Positions 58,665-64,000 of a stretch of DNA of 64,000 nt are shown piece by piece. Origin of the DNA: Chirona hameri (taxonomy: Eukaryota; Arthropoda; Thecostraca; Balanomorpha; Balanidae); the NCBI GenBank assembly GCA_036785665.1, contig JAXIVJ010000621.1, positions 138,098 to 202,097 on the forward strand. The letters are read 5' to 3'. The position numbers and the translations under genes were made by a program. Each line of letters starts with the position of its first letter. Position 1 is the stretch's first letter. The notes under the pieces are model-generated. The model did not search any database and was not told the origin of the DNA. It saw only the letters and a list, made by a program, of their open reading frames with translations.

Positions 58665-58746
58665 GGTGCTCCTGGCACCGGTTCAGAACCGGCTGCATCA
58701 GCTAGCAAGCGGCCACGTTCAGAGGACAAAGACTCCAGTCACGCCG
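58665..58746 (+). CDS. hAT-derived gene exon 2
   Basis: Acceptor TTCCCTTCCTATAG, donor GCCG|GTGAGC. 27 codons plus one base, with a basic KRPRSEDKD stretch that could be a nuclear localisation signal. Confidence 0.75.
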
Positions 58747-59687
58747 GTGAGCTGCGGCTATTGGGGCTGAGGTTCGCGGGAATTTGGAGGCTGTTTACGA
58801 TGCGCCTTTCCAGATAGCTATTTTCGATAACCGTTTTGAGGGCTGCAAAACACTTCGCAGGTACGCATGTAAGGACACTTTTTGTCGTAGAGTTAGATAC
58901 AGTAGTACCCGCGCAACAGTGCTATTTAGCAGAGCATGCAAATAAATTGAATACCGTAGTTGTAGAACACGAATCAAGCAAAACAATAATGGTCTCGGGA
59001 CACTTTTAGGACAGTGTAACCGCTACGATGATAAAACGTCAGGAGACGGGACGAAACAATGTCAGATTTATAAATATATGCGATCGTTAAACGTCGGCAG
59101 ACAGGTAGGAAGACAGGTGGGCGAAGCCTATCACATCCTGGTATGTACCTGGACATAGACCCAGAGTCAGTAAATACGAAACAGTGATGGTCAGCGTTTA
59201 AGCGGCGGGCCACCGGCGATATGACGACAAACTCCTGATACGCGCTTCTTTGATGTCAAGGTAGTCTGTGGCGCCACCAGTCACCACAATTCACTGGTGG
59301 CGCCACCTGTGGTAATGGCCATAGTCCTGTGAGGCCGCGGAGCGTTCAAAGTACTTATTGGTTCTCAAATAGGGGTAATTGCCTCAATTCGGGTAATGGC
59401 GGGCGGGGATAATGACGATTAATCAGTTTTGAGAGAAATCCTGACTGAGCAGTTGAGTGGCGGACAATGCTTATGATTCTATGCCAGATTCTGTTTCTCC
59501 CGTTTAATGCTTTATTTGTAGAATGTTGTAGTGTACCTCTGCAAATAATTAAACTTCCAGTCTTCTCAATCTGATATATGGAATAATAAGTCATTCTGGT
59601 CATCCAACAAGGAAGCCACTAGCTTTGCATCGGCACCAATAAGCACAACCGACACCGGGGCAAAGAGCGCGATACGCAATACACTTA

Positions 59688-59750
59688 TACGTATATGTCT
59701 GGCCATAGATGGCACTAGTAGCAAACGCCTGAAGGTATGCTGTACCGCAC
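59688..59750. repeat. Left copy of inverted repeat flanking the large hAT exon
   Basis: GATGGCACTAGTAG, ACGCCTGAAGGTATGCTGTA, CCGC; its complement, about 80 percent alike, is at 62631-62712. The pair encloses exon 3 and the 3' UTR. Confidence 0.7.
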
Positions 59751-60026
59751 TGCTTGAAGCTTAGGTCTGCGGAGCGGCCCAGTCATTCAGATCACCAAAA
59801 GAGGCAACCGTGCTCTTGGTGCTGGAAACCACTGGTTTAAGGACTAGAGATGAAATGGTTCTATGTATATTTTGCATGCTATGTATTGCTATGTATTTGT
59901 ATATTGTGCTATGTAATATACCATTTCTCAATCTATACAAAATATTGTCATCATCTTGCATTTAAATCTCTGAAATTGGTCACCAACCATTATCCTCTCT
60001 CCGTGGCATCGGTCCACTTCCCACAG

Positions 60027-62204
60027 GTCCTTCGACTTCCGCCTTGCCGACTCCTCCTGATGAAAGCTCTTCCCTTTCACCTCCTGCTGAGACTTCAGCT
60101 TCCTCATCAAGCTCATCGGAGTGGTACAAGGGCCACAAACTGGACAACGCGTGGCTGCTGCAAAACAACCCCTGCCTTACAGAGACAAAGGCGAGAATGA
60201 ACAACAAACTTCGGTCCTTCATGACCTGCCAGACCTGCAAGAAGCATGAGACGGCGGCTGTGAAGATGGCATCAAACGGCAAAGTGCACATGGCCGACCG
60301 GGTCAGAATCGGTGACAAACAGCGACTGCAGCGAGTGGTCGACCACCTGCTGGGACAGCCTCACGCTGCGGCCGTAGAGGAGGAGCGTATACAGAGAGTG
60401 TGGTTGGAGAGCCCCACTGACCACCCGTGGCACAACATCACCAAGAAGGCAAACTCTCATGTTATCGGTCTGCTGACACAGCTGGCGGTGGATGTATACA
60501 ACGACAGCCTGTTCGAGACGCTGACGGCATGGTCGTGGCCAGCCCGGTCTCTCGCCAGCATGCATGCCCAGCGCGTTCTGTCACTGGAGACTGACAACCA
60601 GCCGTTTACTCCCCTGACGCCTCCAGCTGCTTCTCTTCAGAACAGGTCGCCAGACGCTTACAAGTAGATGCTCGACATCATCAGCGCCATGGAACGGGAT
60701 CGGCTGGGAGAGCGGCTACAGAAATGCCTTCTGTACTCGATCCAAGTAGACGGATCTGTGGACCGCACGCAACGTGACAACAAGTTCATAACGGCACGCA
60801 CGCTGAGCAGCGACGGTGCGTTGCAGAACATGTTCCTGGCGATGGTGGAGCCTGATGAGGATGGAGCTTGCGTCCTTCTTACCGTCGCCCTGGCCAGCTG
60901 TCGAGCCCCAACCGAGAAGCTTATCGGCCTGACGACCGACGGCGAGACGGCCAACACTGGCCGGAAAGCGGGGCTATGGGCCAAACTTCGTCAGCACCTG
61001 GAACGCGACATAATGACCATGTGGTGCGTCTGTCACCGCTCAGACTTGGCCATGGAGTCGGTCGAAGACGCAGTGGACGAGGTGCGGCAATGGAAGGCAG
61101 ATATGACCGGCCTCTTGACGTACTTTCGTACTTCAAAGAGGCACACCAAGGCTCTGCGAGACTGTGGTGAAGTCCTGGCATTCCCACCATTCTTCGAAGT
61201 GCGCTTTGCAGAGCATCTCCATCAGTGCTGCCGTGCCATTCTCACCAACCTCGAAGCGTGTCGGAGCGTGTGGCAGGCTGTCGCCGCATCAGGCACTGAC
61301 AAGAAAGGCGCGGCTCGAGCCACTGGCATGCTGAAGAAGTGGCAGGCCGGTGGTCAGACTCTCCGGCTCACAGCTCTGTTGCACGACATCAGCGGCGTCA
61401 TGTCTCGCTTGCAGAAAACTCTGCAGAAGAGCGAGCTGACTGCCGGACGTCATACAGGCCAGAGACTCGGCGCTCCTGCAGCTCCAGCTGATGAATGACG
61501 GCCCCCTTCCCGGAGGAAAAGAAGAGGAGCAGGCAGCAGCAAGTGCTGACGACTGCTCAGGACCAAGCAGCCGCCGGCAGATTGTGAACGCCAACGTTCC
61601 CTCTTTCAGGAGCTACTCGGCTGTCCGGAACGACACGGTCCAGAGTATCATCAACTTCTTGGGCGAGCGGCTGGAGATCGAGCAGGAGGAGCTGGTCAAC
61701 ATCATGTTGAAGCTGGTAAGCGCAGCTTCAGTGCGGGACTTCCTGCGAGCAGGCACGGAGCTGACACGGGGAATTTTCGGACAGGCTGGTGTGGAGGACC
61801 TCGTAACGTCCACCTGTGACCAGTGGTCTGCTATGTGTTCTGCCCGAGACGGAGCAGCCACCGTGGGAGGAAAGCTGCGACTAATGTTTTCCGCTGCGTC
61901 AGGTACATGTAAGAAGCTCCTTGGCGGTTTCATGGCACTAACCCCCCACAGCATGGGCACGGAGCGCGCGGTTTCGCACTTCAACGCAATCAGGTCTCAC
62001 CACCGGCTCAGGATGGCAAACAGCACGGTGAACGCCCGTCTACTCCTGGCTCTCAACGGCGTCGGCACCGCGGCGTTCGACCCGAGGCCGGCCGTGGCAC
62101 GGTTCCTGAGTGTCAAGGACAGGCGTGAGTGCGCTCCAACTCTCACCGTTTACACCGAGCGGGTCTTTGTGGCCAAGTTTTTCCGCAGTAGTGGCAATGT
62201 TTAG
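60027..62204 (+). CDS. hAT-derived gene exon 3 (catalytic fold, disrupted)
   Basis: Acceptor CACTTCCCACAG. The frame runs from GPSTSALPTPPDESSS through TAG (60665) to 61498; the last third is in the next frame (from about 61445 to TAG at 62202-62204). Composition is GC-rich compared with the AT-rich introns around it, as expected for a retained coding region. Confidence 0.85.
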
Positions 62205-62511
62205 TACGGTTCGTGTTTACAGGCCATACGATTGTGTGCAAGACACTTCACAAGCACATATCTGAGAATGTGCAATGTGCCATTGTGCAGGCACAACCAA
62301 TATGATCATTGTGAGCGAATGTCACAGCAGCGTGAGCCAACGGATCGGTATTGAGCGCTATGAACACTTGCTATGCCTCGCTTTGCGACGGATCTTTTTT
62401 AACGTATCTTTTTCATGTGTATATTACAGCTGTATTGTTGCATTACCCTCGGCCAGTTGCATAATGATTGATGAGGCTCTTCTTGACGCTTGATGCAATG
62501 AAGCCAAACCA

Positions 62512-62517
62512 AATAAA
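62512..62517 (+). promoter_or_regulatory. Polyadenylation signal AATAAA
   Basis: About 310 bases after the stop of the hAT-derived gene, in AACCAAATAAAGAGATCC. It is the first canonical signal downstream. Confidence 0.55.
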
Positions 62518-62942
62518 GAGATCCCGAATCTGGGCAGACCGACGTACATATATATGCCTGACTTTCTGCGATCTGCACTAAATATGTTGTACGTCGCACG
62601 CCATATTGTCAGCCCATACATCGGGTTATATGCGGTACAGCATAACTTCAGGCGTCTTCTACTAGTGCCATCTAGACGGATGGGATATAATAAGACATAT
62701 ACATCTGTACTTACCGTAAATGTACGGTTTCAACATCTAATGACACGTGAGCTCTAGCACAAACTGGGCATCATTTAATATCCACATATTTTTGTAAGTT
62801 CACTGCAATAATTCGACGATACTAGAACAAAAACTGGGATATAGGTATAACGTGAGTGGTGTGTTATCACCAAACGAATCACCCATAGTTTAATTAGGAG
62901 TTTACAAAACATGTGTGCATTAATATTCACTCCAGCGGCCAG

Positions 62943-62976
<34 letters not shown>

Positions 62977-63954
62977 AGTCAAATTCCCTTAGACGATTCC
63001 CTGCGCACCCCCGCATCTGAACTCGAATACCGAGCAGCAGAGAGAAATCTGTACGAAATGCAACGACACGATAATCGCATTCTCTCTCTCTAACCTCGCC
63101 GTGACACAGAATGCCAACAGAGGGAAGCGAGGCAAAGAAACACGGGAGAAATAGAACAATAGAAACGAGAGCGTGTATTTGGCGCTGTGCTTGGGAATAT
63201 TGCCCCGCTAGAGGAAATAGCTTCACAAGTGGGCGTTTGCGGCATAAATGTATGACTGATGATTCGAAATTTGGGCTAGCTTTAATGTGAATGCAAATAA
63301 CCTCAAATTGTAGGTGCTTTAGAAGATAATTACTTCATTGTTTTTTGCATTATACCTACATTGAAATTAGCACTTCACCATACGCAGGAAATTGACATGA
63401 ACGCCGATTGTACAAGAATCTTTTGGTGAAGCGAGAAAAAAACTTATTTCTTCCAGTCTTCCAGAAATCGTTGGGGGAGAGAAAATACGAAAATATTTTA
63501 GTGATATTAGTGAATCTGATGCCTCTTGCACGAAAAATAACCACCTGGCCAAAACACAATTCTACCCAGATTTAAAATTTACCCAGGTGGCTATTTTCTC
63601 TTCCATCAAACGAATTCGTCGCCCATGGGTAAAAATACGAAGTGGTATTTTTGCTGTCGCCCGTCGAACACTCATGTCATTACGTATGAAAATATAGTAC
63701 CCTCAACGCGATTTTACAATATTGCTCAAATAGTTACATAATTTTGTATTCACTTCAAAATCAATAAATTATTTTATATAAGTTATATTAACTGTAATAA
63801 AATATATCCGTAAAATAAATTCAGCCATGCACAATGCGTATTCGTATGTTCTTTTTAAACAAAGGTACCTACGCAACTACTAAATTACAATTTGCACAAG
63901 ATGCAGAACAACAGCGAGGATGAATGAGGCTTATTTATAAATGGCTTCGACATA
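62518..63954. other. AT-rich sequence with a 34-base poly(C)
   Basis: 62943-62976 is an uninterrupted run of 34 C. Apart from the inverted repeat copy at 62631-62712, the rest is AT-rich with no exon, RNA gene or array that I can support. Confidence 0.6.
62631..62712. repeat. Right copy of inverted repeat flanking the large hAT exon
   Basis: GCGGTACAGCATAACTTCAG, GCGTCTTCTACTAGTGCCAT, complementary to 59688-59750 except for an extra stretch (TTATTATATCCC) and point changes. Confidence 0.7.
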
Positions 63955-63962
63955 ACCCTAAC

Positions 63963-64000
63963 CCTATTAGTGGCAGGCTCCTGGCAACCCCTATTAGTGG
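63963..64000 (+). mobile_element. Left end of an element related to 17131-18675
   Basis: CCCTATTAGTGGCAGG, CTCCTGGCAACC, CCTATTAGTGG: the same doubled terminal repeat with a CTCCTGGC spacer as the (complemented) right end at 18633-18675. The element continues beyond the window. Confidence 0.7.

Larger units (their letters stand above)
56964..62204 (+). pseudogene. hAT-transposase-derived gene (KIAA1586-like), three exons, two disabling changes
   Basis: Exons 56964-56993, 58665-58746 and 60027-62204 join in phase (0, then 1) with GT-AG borders. The start MDIRHFFRKK lies in a good context (gcgATGG). Exon 2 reads GAPGTGSEPAASASKRPRS. Exon 3 gives a Ser-rich linker, a CQTC zinc-finger remnant, then the hAT RNase-H-like core: DGSVDRTQRDNKF (first Asp), GLTTDGETANTG (second Asp), MTMWCVCHRSDLAM (CxxH) and, near the C-terminus, MGTERAVSHFNAIRSHHR (Glu and dimerisation helix). 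An in-frame TAG at 60665-60667 (one base from CAG) and a one-base shift near 61445, before ARDSALLQLQLMNDGPLPGG, break it. AATAAA at 62512 follows. The exon structure resembles domesticated host genes, but no element ends were found, so transposon or host gene cannot be decided. Sequencing error could explain either lesion. Confidence 0.85.

Noticed and set aside
60908..61190. Minus-strand and alternate-frame ORFs over the hAT exon
   Set aside because: Shadows of the GC-rich coding frame, which alone has hAT motifs.
63953..63975. Telomere-like CCCTAACCCTA at the right edge
   Set aside because: Only about two units; it is the junction to a CCCTATTAGTGG transposon end.

Overview
The window reads as nuclear DNA of an invertebrate animal. 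Genes are split into small exons with standard GT-AG junctions, there are no bacterial-style operons, and the rest is tandem repeats and cut-and-paste DNA transposons. By my rough sum of array lengths, about 40 percent of the window is tandem repeat. The repeat style, the TTAA-flanked elements and the chordate-like SLC34 exons would fit a lancelet or another marine invertebrate deuterostome. That is a guess; the sequence alone does not fix the species.

Three gene-like units can be read. (1) Plus strand, 7.06-14.85 kb: the last exons of a flavin-dependent amine oxidase (monoamine oxidase type), with the FAD-binding GTE...WNGY..GAV motif, then a C-terminal membrane anchor and a short tail. Its 5' part is not visible. 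(2) Minus strand, 50.71-34.11 kb: nine exons of an SLC34 sodium-phosphate cotransporter, 592 codons, with every junction phase matching and both QSSS motifs present. Only the N-terminal start exon is missing. (3) Plus strand, 56.96-62.20 kb: a three-exon hAT-transposase-derived gene of the KIAA1586 kind, broken by one in-frame TAG and one frameshift. A decayed P-element-like gene (THAP exon plus C-terminal exon, 28.07-32.01 kb) is also present and is interrupted by a hAT element with a perfect 8-bp target duplication.

Layout: 1-5.1 kb is a 31-bp minisatellite. 5.3-7.25 kb holds short arrays and the first oxidase exon. 7.25-14.7 kb is oxidase introns filled with 13-, 53-, 21/23-, 30-, 123- and about 19-24-bp arrays. 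14.87-19.04 kb is a train of five transposons joined end to end at TTAA-like junctions. 19.1-24.9 kb is almost pure minisatellite. 25-33 kb is mobile-element debris including the P/hAT nest. 34.1-50.7 kb is the phosphate transporter. 51-56 kb is repeats and small elements. 57-62.5 kb is the hAT gene. The last 1.5 kb is nearly featureless until a transposon end at the window edge.

The most striking signal is the relation between arrays and splice sites. In both host genes nearly every intron carries a minisatellite that touches a splice junction, and in several the repeat unit contains a copy of the junction itself. The clearest case is SLC34 intron 6. About ten 44-bp units each carry a branch-point match, a pyrimidine tract, an AG acceptor, a 12-base in-frame mini-exon (Thr-Asp-Lys-Lys) and a GT donor. 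A second intron (intron 3) is about eighteen 32-bp copies of the exon 4 acceptor. I recall reports of lancelet intronic minisatellites overlapping exon borders, so the general phenomenon may be known. The micro-exon array and its recurrence across one whole gene look worth testing.
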